Position numbers and translations under genes: made by a program. Positions 26,048-34,538 of a stretch of DNA of 64,000 bases are shown in pieces. The notes under the pieces are model-generated. The model searched no databases. It had not been told where the DNA came from and saw only the letters and a program-made list of their open reading frames with translations. How positions within the stretch are numbered: the stretch's first letter is position 1; each line of letters starts with the position of its first letter. The DNA lies in the NCBI GenBank assembly GCA_051877895.1, contig JBJEJI010000089.1:27966-91965 (forward strand). Reading direction: 5' to 3'. This stretch comes from UBA3775 sp051877895. Lineage in GTDB: Bacteria > Bacillota > Clostridia > Lachnospirales > Lachnospiraceae.

Positions 26048-26809
26048 TTATAAAATGTTATCCGCAAAAAACTCACATACCTGTTTCACCAGCTTAATCC
26101 TTGCCAGTGAAGACAGACCATGTCCTTCGTTTTCAAAAATGTGCAACTCTGATTCCGGCATGCTTGCTGCCACTCTTTCTGAATAGCTGAGAGGCACCAG
26201 CCCATCCCGGTCTCCGTGTACAATAAAAACAGGTTTTTCAAAGCGTTTAATCCGTTCAAACACATCATAATCAGGAAGCCCTTTAAAGAATTTATCGGAC
26301 AACGTCATGCCCATAAGATCAAATGTAGGTGAAAGCACTCCTTCACTGCACCGTTTTTTCCAGTCATCCGGAATACAAAACGCAGGATATAAAAGAAATA
26401 GGGCAGAATAAGCCTGTGGATTTTCCGCTGCTGTTAAAGCAGATACAAAACCTCCCTGACTTTCTCCATATAAACCGATTTTGCTGCTGTCTGTATCTTC
26501 AAGGCCTGCAATGAGTTTCGTTACCGCTTTCAAGTCGGCAATCTCAGTCTGTATACTCATTTCCAACGAACTGCCGCTGCTTTTTGATCTTACGGAACCA
26601 CCGCAATAATCAAAAGAATATGCAAGGATTCCTTCTCTGGCAAGCATCATTGCCACATCCTCCACATCTTCATGGGAGGAATTATATCCATGACTTAAAA
26701 TCACTGCCGGTAATCTTCCGGTTTTATTTTTTGGAACAAAAAGTTTTCCGAAAATATTCTTTTCTTCTGTGGAAACTCCAAGTTCCTTTACCTCAATTTC
26801 GTAATGCAT
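26048..26809 (-). CDS. alpha/beta hydrolase, feruloyl/cinnamoyl-esterase-like
   Basis: A 253-residue serine hydrolase. The nucleophile elbow is GLYGESQGG (Ser117), the acid is Asp202 in VHGDRDGLVP, and the base is His230 in NEGHGL. The early VILSHGYNSS supplies the oxyanion region. The whole resembles cinnamoyl/feruloyl esterases and related acyl hydrolases of gut Firmicutes. No signal peptide is present, so it is cytoplasmic. It lies beside a secreted GH5 glycoside hydrolase on the same strand (85 bp apart), which fits plant-polysaccharide use, but the substrate is inferred. Confidence 0.85.
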   Translation of the reverse strand: MHYEIEVKELGVSTEEKNIFGKLFVPKNKTGRLPAVILSHGYNSSHEDVEDVAMMLAREGILAYSFDYCGGSVRSKSSGSSLEMSIQTEIADLKAVTKLIAGLEDTDSSKIGLYGESQGGFVSALTAAENPQAYSALFLLYPAFCIPDDWKKRCSEGVLSPTFDLMGMTLSDKFFKGLPDYDVFERIKRFEKPVFIVHGDRDGLVPLSYSERVAASMPESELHIFENEGHGLSSLARIKLVKQVCEFFADNIL

Positions 26810-26894
26810 ACAACCCCTTACTTTTCTGTCATAATTATAATGTACTAATTACTCACTAACTTCACTATCATTACATTATTATGCGTATATTATC

Positions 26895-28145
26895 TTACTG
26901 AGCCGTCATCTTTTCATAAACTTCTGTGGCACCATTTTTGAAATCATCAAGACTGCCGCAGCCGTCTACTCCGTTCGAGGTCCATGCCATTATACCATTC
27001 CAACCGTTATTGTAGCATCCAAGATAACAGTCTGAACCGCTCATTTTTTGAGCACCATTAACATCACCGGTCATTCCCGATGCAGGGAACTCACCGATTA
27101 CACAAGGCTTTGTTCCATCCAGCTTAAATTCCACAGGAGTTTTATCAAATGGGAAACCGTACCAAGGTGCTTCCCACTCATAATAGTGAGTGGAGTAGAA
27201 ATCAAGATATGCATTTTCATTTGGATAAAGGGACTGCAAATATGAATCTGAACCCTTATTTCCGCTGTACTTGTCACTGTTATACTTAACCATACCGAAT
27301 CCGATGGTTACAAGTATATCACTGTTTTCATGGATTGCCGCTGCTTCTTTTGCAAAAAGCTTGCATATATTATCCCATGCAATCTGACCACACTCACTGT
27401 TTTCATAAATCCAGTCAGGTTCGTTACAAAGATCAATACTCCACAAAGAATTATAATCATCATAACGTTCACAGAACGGAATTACAAAATTTTCAACATA
27501 AGAATCAATCAAAGTATCATCCTTAACCATTCTTCTCCAACTGGCATAGGTTTTATTAGAATCTTTGAAATGATCGAATGACATTAATGTTGCCATAATA
27601 TAAATGCCGTTTTCTTCAGCAAGTTCAAACAATGTATCCAAATCTTCCCAGTACTCTGTGGTTGCGCCGCTTACATAACCATCCTCATCAATAAGCATTC
27701 CTACATCACCATTACAAGAAATCCAGATTCTTGTTGAATTGATTCCGTTTTCATGAAGCTCTGCAAAATGCTCTTCCCAGAAGCCCTCATTAAATTTGCC
27801 ACCGAAATCGTTCCATTTGTCCCAAGGTGTATTTACACCATTCATAAAGAGTGTTTCTCCGTTTACAACAAAATCTGTTCCATCAACAGTAACCTGTCCC
27901 GGTATTATGGTTTGTATGGTAGACACATCAACCTTGTCCGGAATTACCGGCTGTGTTGGTTCAGGAGTTGGCTCCGGTGTATCAGTTGGAGTCTTATCCT
28001 GCTCCGGTGTCGGAGTTGCTACTGCTTCAGTAGGCGTGTTTGTCGGAGCAACGTCTCCATCTTTATCATCTTCCCCACCACAGGCACATAAGCTTATTGT
28101 CATGGCTACGGAAAGAATTATTGCACAAACTTTCTTTAATTTCAT
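26895..28145 (-). CDS. lipoprotein glycoside hydrolase, GH5-like (mannanase type)
   Basis: A 416-residue secreted lipoprotein. Residues 1-22 are a signal peptide with lipobox LCAC (Cys22 would be lipidated). A Pro/Thr/Glu-rich linker (about 30-68, repeated TPTPE-type units) tethers a (beta/alpha)8 domain. The acid/base is Glu242 in LCNEPDW and the nucleophile is Glu352 in VIGEFPASG, the clan GH-A arrangement. The N-terminal MNGVNTPWDKWNDFGG and STRIWISCNGD resemble endo-beta-mannanases of GH5. It probably degrades beta-linked plant glycans at the cell surface. The family assignment is good, the exact substrate is not certain. Confidence 0.88.
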   Translation of the reverse strand: MKLKKVCAIILSVAMTISLCACGGEDDKDGDVAPTNTPTEAVATPTPEQDKTPTDTPEPTPEPTQPVIPDKVDVSTIQTIIPGQVTVDGTDFVVNGETLFMNGVNTPWDKWNDFGGKFNEGFWEEHFAELHENGINSTRIWISCNGDVGMLIDEDGYVSGATTEYWEDLDTLFELAEENGIYIMATLMSFDHFKDSNKTYASWRRMVKDDTLIDSYVENFVIPFCERYDDYNSLWSIDLCNEPDWIYENSECGQIAWDNICKLFAKEAAAIHENSDILVTIGFGMVKYNSDKYSGNKGSDSYLQSLYPNENAYLDFYSTHYYEWEAPWYGFPFDKTPVEFKLDGTKPCVIGEFPASGMTGDVNGAQKMSGSDCYLGCYNNGWNGIMAWTSNGVDGCGSLDDFKNGATEVYEKMTAQ

Positions 28146-28298
28146 GTTTCTCGTTCTCCTTTTCTTTCAGTTTTCTTTCTAAAATTCTTCCTTGTACTCA
28201 TATTATGAATAATTGTATCTTTTTCTCCGGAAAAATTTAGAAAAGTATACTGTCTGATTAAGATTATAGTTTCTGTAAATCACTCTGTCAATCAAGAA

Positions 28299-30263
28299 TC
28301 ACTTGTAATCAAAACTCGCAAACGCTACGCTTTTTATATACTCCACTATCATATCCGCATTTTCCTCTATACCCGTGGAGGAATCTACCATAAGCTCATA
28401 ATATCTTTCATCGCCCCAGGTGTTGCCGGAAATATGCTTATAATATGATGCTCTTGCCTTGTCGGAGTGGCGTATGTTTCGTTTTGCTTCCGACAGTGTA
28501 TCCCCATAAACCTCTATTATTCTGCTGATACGGAAGTCCTTCGGGGCATGGACAAAAATACGTACCAGCTGATCATAGTCTTTAAGAACATAATCCGCTG
28601 CCCTGCCTACTATGACGCAGCTTCCATTATCCGCAATTTTTCTGATAATCTGCTCCTGGGCTACAACTGCCTGACGCACAACCTCGCTGCTCAGATAAAG
28701 AGACTGCAGAATTTCCGGTGAATTTTTATTAATATCAGAAATAAACTCCCGGTCCAGACCACTTTCATGCGCAGCCAGGGCAATCATTTCCTTATAATAG
28801 AATGGTATTCCAAGCTTTTTCGCTACCAGCTTGCCAATCTGCTTGCCGGATGAACCGTGTTCTCTGGCTATTGTGATAATGACACCGGGCTTGGATGGCT
28901 TTAATGCTATAGCATCTCCATCGTCTGCACGCACTGGCTTTGGCTCCCTGACATATTCCTTCTTCAGGAACTGACAGTAGAAAATAACACCTACAATACT
29001 GGTGATAGTATCTGTAACAGGGAAGGTCATCCAGAACCAGTTCAGACCAAAACGTGAAAATATATATCCCAATGGTACGAACAACACCACTGTACGCACA
29101 ATTGTCAGCATAGAGCTTTTTAAACTGGAACCCACTGCCTGAAAGAAAACAGGAAATGTAAGTGAGGTTACCAATGGGAAAAAGCTTATACCGGTGAAAC
29201 AAAATGCTACCCGACCAATCTCAATAACAAGAGGATCAGAGGTGAAAACTCGGAGCATCTGCTCCGGAATGGTAACAAAACACAGGGTCCCCACTGCCAT
29301 CAGTGCCCATCCGAATATTACGGAAGTGGACAAGGTCTTTTTGCAACGCTCCACTTTTCTTGTGGCATAGTTATAACTGATGACCGGCACGATACAGGTC
29401 TGCATGGAACCCAGTGGAATGAAGAAAATGGACTGCCATTTATAATAAAGTCCAAGAACCGTCACTGCCGCATCGGAGAAGGTGGCAAGAATCATGTTTA
29501 AACCAAATATGTAAAAGGTATATGCGGACTGCATTAAAATATTTGGTATACCCATTCGGAATATGGATTTTACATGATGTGGAAACACTTTTAATGGCGG
29601 AGACTTTCTGAAGCCCTTTTTCATGACCATAAGGGCTGCAACAAACTGTCCTGCTACTGTGGAAACGGCTGCCCCCGCAATTCCCATCTTTGGAAAGAAG
29701 AACATTCCAAAAATCAACAGTGGATCAAGAACGATATTTGTTACTGCACCTGCCACCTGGGCAGCCATTGGTGTTTTCATATCCCCGTTTGCCTGCAGAA
29801 CCTTTGTCCAGATGCTCTCTAAAAACAATCCAAAGCTGAACAGACACACAATGCGTCCGTAGGTAATGACATCTTTTATAATTCCCGGGTCATTGGTGGA
29901 CATTCTGGCGAAAGCTGGCATGAAACACCAGCAAATGCCTGCAAACAGCAGCCACATTGCAACTGCCAAAGGGGTGCCGATACCTGCATATTCCTCGGAT
30001 TCTTCCTTTTGTCCCAACCCCAGCTTCGCTGCCATGACAGTATTGATGCCCACGCCGGTACCAACCGCGAGGGCTATCATTAAAAGCTGTAATGGGTAAA
30101 CAATTGACAGAGCTGTCAGACCTGATTCTGAGTATCTGCCCACAAAAAGGCTGTCTATAATATTGTACAAAGCCTGGATTAATTGTGCTAACATAACCGG
30201 CGGCGCCAGTTTAAACAGTATTTTACTGATTTTTTCCCTTCCGAACATATGAGTATTTTCCAT
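28299..30263 (-). CDS. MATE transporter fused to a cytidylate-kinase-like domain
   Basis: A 654-residue fusion. Residues 1-435 form a MATE transporter (APPVMLAQLIQALYNIIDSL, then a second bundle with FIPLGSMQTCIVPVISYNYA). After a linker (about 437-458), residues 460-645 are a cytidylate-kinase-like P-loop domain: ITIAREHGSSGKQIGKLVAK, a family-typical P-loop, then FYYKEMIALAAHESGLD and later VIVGRAADYVL. The kinase domain is cytoplasmic by topology. Known stand-alone members of this kinase-like family are abundant in Lachnospiraceae, usually without a known substrate. The last residues (SVAFASF) are encoded by a dispersed repeat motif. A joint role in export and phosphorylation is inference. 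Confidence 0.88.
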   Translation of the reverse strand: MENTHMFGREKISKILFKLAPPVMLAQLIQALYNIIDSLFVGRYSESGLTALSIVYPLQLLMIALAVGTGVGINTVMAAKLGLGQKEESEEYAGIGTPLAVAMWLLFAGICWCFMPAFARMSTNDPGIIKDVITYGRIVCLFSFGLFLESIWTKVLQANGDMKTPMAAQVAGAVTNIVLDPLLIFGMFFFPKMGIAGAAVSTVAGQFVAALMVMKKGFRKSPPLKVFPHHVKSIFRMGIPNILMQSAYTFYIFGLNMILATFSDAAVTVLGLYYKWQSIFFIPLGSMQTCIVPVISYNYATRKVERCKKTLSTSVIFGWALMAVGTLCFVTIPEQMLRVFTSDPLVIEIGRVAFCFTGISFFPLVTSLTFPVFFQAVGSSLKSSMLTIVRTVVLFVPLGYIFSRFGLNWFWMTFPVTDTITSIVGVIFYCQFLKKEYVREPKPVRADDGDAIALKPSKPGVIITIAREHGSSGKQIGKLVAKKLGIPFYYKEMIALAAHESGLDREFISDINKNSPEILQSLYLSSEVVRQAVVAQEQIIRKIADNGSCVIVGRAADYVLKDYDQLVRIFVHAPKDFRISRIIEVYGDTLSEAKRNIRHSDKARASYYKHISGNTWGDERYYELMVDSSTGIEENADMIVEYIKSVAFASFDYK

Positions 30264-30366
30264 ATTAGTGCACTACTCCTATCCCTATGTGCATTATAAT
30301 GGACATTATACTCGCCTTGTATATAAGAATCAAGTGCCTAATGGGAAATTTTGTTATTTTCGGAGA

Positions 30367-31059
30367 TTACTTATCACTCATTTGTTCAGCAAGTTTCTTT
30401 CTTTGTCTTCTTTCATGAGCAAGATTCTCCTGAATGACTTCCATTCTTTTATAAATGTCTGCAATGGCTTCCTGTTCATTCTTTGGTCGCTCCCGCATTT
30501 CTTGTGCATTTCTAGCAGCTATATCCTTTGCAAAAAGTTTTCCAAATGCCCATCTCACAAAAGGTTGAATGAAGAATATTTGAGAAAAGAAGGCAAAGGG
30601 GAAATTAAAACAGATTAACTTTAGCCAATTTGCAAGAAGCGTGAAAATATTAAATCCTGCATAGTATGGATAATACATCCAGGCAGCTAAAAAGCTCATT
30701 AGCGGACACATAATGAGTACTGTACAACTAATGATAACTGTTTCAAATATCATAGGGTGATTATTCATTGGATCAAACATCTTACATGCCATTTTAAACG
30801 ACATTGGGCTTCCAATCACACATTCAAGTATGTATGCGCAGCAAAATTCTATAACTACCACTGCCCATATTGGAAGCATATTGCCAAATAAATACACACC
30901 ACCTTGAGTGTTAATTGCATGAAGTACACTATCTGCATTGTTTATCTGCATCAAAGTGTTTCCATTGACAACATAAAGACTGTAAAATACATATCCATGT
31001 ACGGTTACTAATACTGTGAGAAAGGCAAATACCATTCTCTGAAATTGGTTTTTTGGCAT
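30367..31059 (-). CDS. DUF2798-like membrane protein
   Basis: A 230-residue protein with about four membrane helices and a charged C-terminal coiled-coil-like tail (from about 185, QEAIADIYKRMEVIQENL). The opening FQRMVFAFLTVLVTVHGYVF and the later MCPLMSFLAAW resemble DUF2798 proteins, of unknown function. AAAGGAG lies just before the ATG at 31057-31059; an upstream in-frame start at 31134 lacks one. It ends 103 bp from the divergent-reading side of the MATE-kinase gene. Family call is moderate. Confidence 0.6.
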   Translation of the reverse strand: MPKNQFQRMVFAFLTVLVTVHGYVFYSLYVVNGNTLMQINNADSVLHAINTQGGVYLFGNMLPIWAVVVIEFCCAYILECVIGSPMSFKMACKMFDPMNNHPMIFETVIISCTVLIMCPLMSFLAAWMYYPYYAGFNIFTLLANWLKLICFNFPFAFFSQIFFIQPFVRWAFGKLFAKDIAARNAQEMRERPKNEQEAIADIYKRMEVIQENLAHERRQRKKLAEQMSDK

Positions 31060-31425
31060 ATTATTTCTCCTTTTTTCAAACAAAAAGACACATATGGGAC
31101 AATTATAAATCTGACATATCTTAATAAAATACATATTTACCGTGATCAGATTTACGTGTTGTACACCACATGTGTCGTTTATGTTCGTTATTTATTTCTA
31201 AAATATTTTAACAAATTTTAACAATAAATGTAAGTAAAAAAATTATACTACAAACCTTGCCGTTACTGTCAAGTAATCGTTGGCAGCTTTTTTCCACACA
31301 GATTTATTTGACGTCACAAGTCAGTTCAGGTACAAGTCTCGTGACCGCTGCGTTTTCTACTCCTCGCACGCACCTTTTTGCTCCGGTTCCTGCGCAAACT
31401 CGCCTCTTCGAGGCTAAAACATGCA

Positions 31426-31692
31426 CGGGCTGGCGCCCTTTAAAATCAATCACTTCGCGAAAGCTACAAGCCCCGCACAACTCAAAGGCCTTCGGCCTTT
31501 CTCGTCGCGGGCTGGCGCCCTTTAAAATCCATCACTTCGCAAAAGCTACAAGCCTTGCTCAACTCAAAGGCCTTCGGCCTTTTTCGTCGCGGGCTGGCGC
31601 CCTATTAAAAAAGAGACAACACGGCTTGTTTGCGAGTAAACTCGCACAATCCGCATTATCTCTTTTTTAGCAAGGCTTGTAGCTTTCGCGAA
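31426..31692. repeat. 82-bp tandem repeat with internal hairpins and a flanking inverted copy
   Basis: Units begin at 31426, 31508 and 31590 (period exactly 82 bp; the third is cut after about 16 bp). Each complete unit holds two small palindromes, GGGCTGGCGCCC and AAAGGCCTTCGGCCTTT. The segment TTCGC(A)AAAGCTACAAGCCTTGCT of unit two (31536-31559) is inverted at 31669-31692 (23 of 24 positions), ending directly at the 3' end of tRNA-Arg. The remaining 31060-31425 is gene-free and less structured. No transposase is present. Confidence 0.75.
31607..31668 (-). terminator. long hairpin, probable terminator downstream of tRNA-Arg
   Basis: AAAAAAGAGA (31607-31616) pairs with TCTCTTTTTT (31659-31668). 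Inside, CGGCTTGT/ACAATCCG and GCGAGT/ACTCGC pair further, giving an extended stem. On the minus strand it lies 24 bp after the tRNA and ends in a run of six T. Confidence 0.7.
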
Positions 31693-31764
31693 CGTTCCCA
31701 GCGGGAATCGAACCCACAACTAGCGCTTAGGAGGCGCTTGTTATATCCGTTTAACTATGAGAAC
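31693..31764 (-). tRNA. tRNA-Arg (anticodon CCU)
   Basis: On the minus strand the acceptor stem GTTCTCA pairs with TGGGAAC, the anticodon arm AAGCGC-CTCCTAA-GCGCT carries anticodon CCT, and GTTCGATTC is the T loop. The discriminator is G and CCA is not encoded. Its 3' end abuts a palindromic repeat cluster, a common position for mobile element insertion. Confidence 0.95.
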
Positions 31765-31792
31765 TTATTGAGTACTTTTACCATACCGAACA

Positions 31793-31821
31793 ATAATACT
31801 ATAAATGTGAAAAAATATCAA
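31793..31821 (-). promoter_or_regulatory. promoter of tRNA-Arg
   Basis: On the minus strand TTGATA (31816-31821) and TATTAT (31793-31798) are separated by exactly 17 bp. The -10 lies 28 bp before the tRNA 5' end. Confidence 0.75.
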
Positions 31822-31907
31822 CCTGAAGTCTGCAAGCTAATACAACTTTTCATGTATTAAGTGAACTACATCGGCAATTGAATAACCGAGGATTCCCGCT
31901 TATCATC

Positions 31908-32789
31908 CTAAAATTCTATAATTCCCTGCAACCATACAATTCCTCTGAATCGTCGTCCCGGCAAAGGTTCTCCCTCTAAATCCGCCTCATTAACAACTAT
32001 ATCAAAAACAATTCCGTTACATTTTATAGCAAGAATATAAACTTTTTCATCCAAAATCGGGTTAATGACACATTCCGATTTTACAATAATTCCAAGTATT
32101 TTATAAACCTCAGCTTCTACCCCGTATGGAACAATAGATGTTTCAACTATAGAAAACACATCCTCACTTTCCAGTCTCCTGCCAATCTGAGAATATATGT
32201 TCATTTCTTCAAGTGTAAGCTTCTCTATTGCTTCCGCATCTCCGTTTTTTGCATCTTCTACCAGTCTTTCTTTTTCAGTGATTTGATTGGAATTTGTTAC
32301 TGCTCTAACGCTATATATTGTAGGCAACAGTATTATACCCTCACTACATAGCCCGGATATTCTGATTTTTTTGCTTCCATCAGCACTCTTATTTTTCCCT
32401 GTTGTAAGCAGAACATAATCAATGGTATTTATTAAATTAAAAATCAAAGAAACACCTATTTTATCATTCTCACACATCCCTGAAAATGAGAGATTATCCA
32501 TTTTCTTTCCAATGCTACACTCTTCTGTCACACTGGTATATCTGCCCTTAAAATATGGATAGTAGAATATCATATGAAATTTATTAGCACTGTCAACTAG
32601 TCCTGCTATTTTTATTCCCACGCCCGGGACAAATTCAATGCCTAATTCTGCATAGAGCATTTCATCATCATACCAGCATGGAATAACTTTTTTGATTTTA
32701 GGTTTTTTAATAATTTCTAAGAGCAGAGTATTCTCTTTTTCAAAAGAATCAATTTTTTTTAGCCCTATAGATGCTAAAAACCGATGCAT
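31908..32789 (-). CDS. DUF3881 family protein
   Basis: A 293-residue cytoplasmic protein beginning MHRFLASIGL, the typical opening of DUF3881 proteins of Lachnospiraceae, where the gene is regularly found behind parB. No catalytic motif is evident and the function is unknown. The C-terminal half (from about 175) includes LVEDAKNGDAEAIEKLTLEE and a beta-rich end. A good AAAGGAG site precedes the ATG. It follows the DUF4446 gene by 5 bp and is probably in the same operon. Confidence 0.82.
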   Translation of the reverse strand: MHRFLASIGLKKIDSFEKENTLLLEIIKKPKIKKVIPCWYDDEMLYAELGIEFVPGVGIKIAGLVDSANKFHMIFYYPYFKGRYTSVTEECSIGKKMDNLSFSGMCENDKIGVSLIFNLINTIDYVLLTTGKNKSADGSKKIRISGLCSEGIILLPTIYSVRAVTNSNQITEKERLVEDAKNGDAEAIEKLTLEEMNIYSQIGRRLESEDVFSIVETSIVPYGVEAEVYKILGIIVKSECVINPILDEKVYILAIKCNGIVFDIVVNEADLEGEPLPGRRFRGIVWLQGIIEF

Positions 32790-32794
32790 ATGTG

Positions 32795-33313
32795 TTACTC
32801 CTTTATTATTTCGGCAACAGGATCATTGTATACCAAGGCTTCTGCCAATACCCTGCTTTCCTGTTCTGAAAGTTTTGTAAAAGCTTTTCCCTTAATTATT
32901 TCCTTTAAATATGTGTAGCAGCCTCCCGTATTATGCATTGCAGAAAGAATAATACCGTCATTACTTTCTGTTAAAATACAAACAGAAAAAGAAAGTTTTC
33001 CGCCAATCCCATCAAATGCATCATATTTCTTAACTGCAAACTTACAAAATCCTGCTTCCTTTGCCGCTTCTATTGCAGTAAGTCTGTTTTTAATGGTTTC
33101 CTCATTTTCAAGAACTTTATCAACCTGATCAAATTTCTCTTGAAATTTTTCTTCAAGACTTTTACCATTCAAACCCTTCATGTATTTAACATATATTTTG
33201 CTCAGTCTGGTTACCTTTCCCAGCAAAACAAAAACCAGAACCAAGAGAACAAAAATCAATCCAAGCATACAGATAATCATAACATCTGTATTCAGTCCTA
33301 ATTTTTCAAGCAT
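32795..33313 (-). CDS. DUF4446 family membrane-anchored protein
   Basis: A 172-residue protein with one N-terminal membrane helix (about 10-32), a short coiled-coil segment (LEEKFQEKFDQVDKVLENEE) and a compact domain with VKKYDAFDGIGGKLSFSV, LLTESNDG-like and SAMHNTG motifs typical of DUF4446. The family is conserved next to parAB in Clostridia and its role is not known. GGAGG stands before the ATG. Confidence 0.88.
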   Translation of the reverse strand: MLEKLGLNTDVMIICMLGLIFVLLVLVFVLLGKVTRLSKIYVKYMKGLNGKSLEEKFQEKFDQVDKVLENEETIKNRLTAIEAAKEAGFCKFAVKKYDAFDGIGGKLSFSVCILTESNDGIILSAMHNTGGCYTYLKEIIKGKAFTKLSEQESRVLAEALVYNDPVAEIIKE

Positions 33314-33539
33314 TATTTCCTCCGCTTAAATCAAAACAACTTTTATTTTTCGTTGTCTTATATTACATATTTCCATCAATCATAATATCTTACAATATTA
33401 CATCATGCTGTATATATCACATACAATTAATACCACATATTGTATGTTTTAGATTCATTACTGCCTTATGCAGCCTCACAGGATTTTATAGAAATTAACA
33501 TAATAATGAAGATATTTGTATTTTCTCTATCCCTACTAA

Positions 33540-34439
33540 TTATATTTCAGCACCCAACTGGCTGATTAATCTCTCAAGCTCATCCAGAGAATAGTACTCA
33601 ATTTCGATTTTTCCCTTACCGTCAGTTGCCGGTTTAATTGTAACCTTTGTACCAAGAACATGCTTCAGTTCTTCTTCAACTCTTACATATTCCGGATCAC
33701 GAGCCGCATCTTTTTCCGGCTTTGTTTCTTTTTCAGGTTCATTAGCTTTTTTTGAAGCTTTCTTGATTAATTCTTCTGTCTGACGCACACTGAGATTTTC
33801 ATCGGTTATTTTATTTGCAAGTTTGATCTGTGCATCCCCATCACTCATACCAAGCAATGCTCTGGCATGTCCGGCAGAAAGCTTATTATCAATTACCATC
33901 TGCTTTACAGGATCTTCAAGCTTAAGAAGTCGTAGTGAGTTTGTCACAGCAGTCCTGCTTTTACCTACTCTGTCAGCGACCTGATCTTGCTTCAAATTAT
34001 ATTCATCAATAAGTTTCTGATAAGCTACTGCCTCTTCAATTGCATTCAGATTTTGTCTCTGAATGTTTTCGATTAATGCCACTTCGTATACTTCCTGTTC
34101 CGAATAGTCACGAACTAAAACAGGAACCTCAGTAAGTCCGGCAAGTCTGGCTGCCCTCCAACGACGCTCTCCTGCAATTATCTCGTAAGTATTTCCTGTT
34201 TTTCTAACAACAATCGGTTGGATAATTCCATGAATTTTAATGGATTCAGCCAGTTCGTTAAGAGCATCCTTGTCAAAATTATTACGTGGCTGTCCCTTAT
34301 TGGGTTCAATATCAGAGATTCTAACCAATGTTTCACGTGAAACATTTTCTTCTTTGCCTGCAACCGCAGCATCTAATGATTTATCAATTTTATTTGAAAT
34401 CAGAGAATCAAGTCCTCTGCCAAGCCTTTTCTGTGCCAT
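33540..34439 (-). CDS. parB: chromosome partitioning protein ParB (Spo0J)
   Basis: A 299-residue CTP-dependent clamp protein that loads at parS and spreads to organise the origin. The N-terminal MAQKRLGRGLDSLI motif interacts with ParA. The CTPase/clamp domain shows GQPRNNFD, EIIAGERRWRAARLAG and ENIQRQNLN, the box II arginine-rich motif. The helix-turn-helix is QVADRVGKSRTAVTNSLRLL. A C-terminal dimerisation domain follows a charged linker. Unusually for a coding region, a perfect parS site lies within the gene and encodes the residues VSRET. Confidence 0.97.
   Translation of the reverse strand: MAQKRLGRGLDSLISNKIDKSLDAAVAGKEENVSRETLVRISDIEPNKGQPRNNFDKDALNELAESIKIHGIIQPIVVRKTGNTYEIIAGERRWRAARLAGLTEVPVLVRDYSEQEVYEVALIENIQRQNLNAIEEAVAYQKLIDEYNLKQDQVADRVGKSRTAVTNSLRLLKLEDPVKQMVIDNKLSAGHARALLGMSDGDAQIKLANKITDENLSVRQTEELIKKASKKANEPEKETKPEKDAARDPEYVRVEEELKHVLGTKVTIKPATDGKGKIEIEYYSLDELERLISQLGAEI
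34328..34345. promoter_or_regulatory. parS site inside parB
   Basis: A perfect 18-bp palindrome containing consensus parS TGTTTCACGTGAAACA (34329-34344). In-gene parS is also known in Bacillus subtilis spo0J. Its coding use gives N-V-S-R-E-T near the ParB N-terminus. Confidence 0.95.
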
Positions 34440-34538
34440 TATTTTCCTCCATTTTAGGCATATATATTACATGTTTATTACCTTTTCCAGCTTTTATCGT
34501 ATATTTCCAGCTTTTCTATTTTCCGGGCTATCATTTTG

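Noticed and set aside
31426..31605. Possible CRISPR array
   Set aside because: The units are tandem without spacers, have an 82-bp period, and no cas genes are present in the window.
31257..31670. 137-codon plus-strand frame in the repeat cluster
   Set aside because: The frame is produced by the 82-bp tandem repeats and has no ribosome site or recognisable protein pattern.
31630..31860. Open frame on the plus strand containing RESNPQLALRRR
   Set aside because: It runs antisense through tRNA-Arg, again a typical false call, with no ribosome site.
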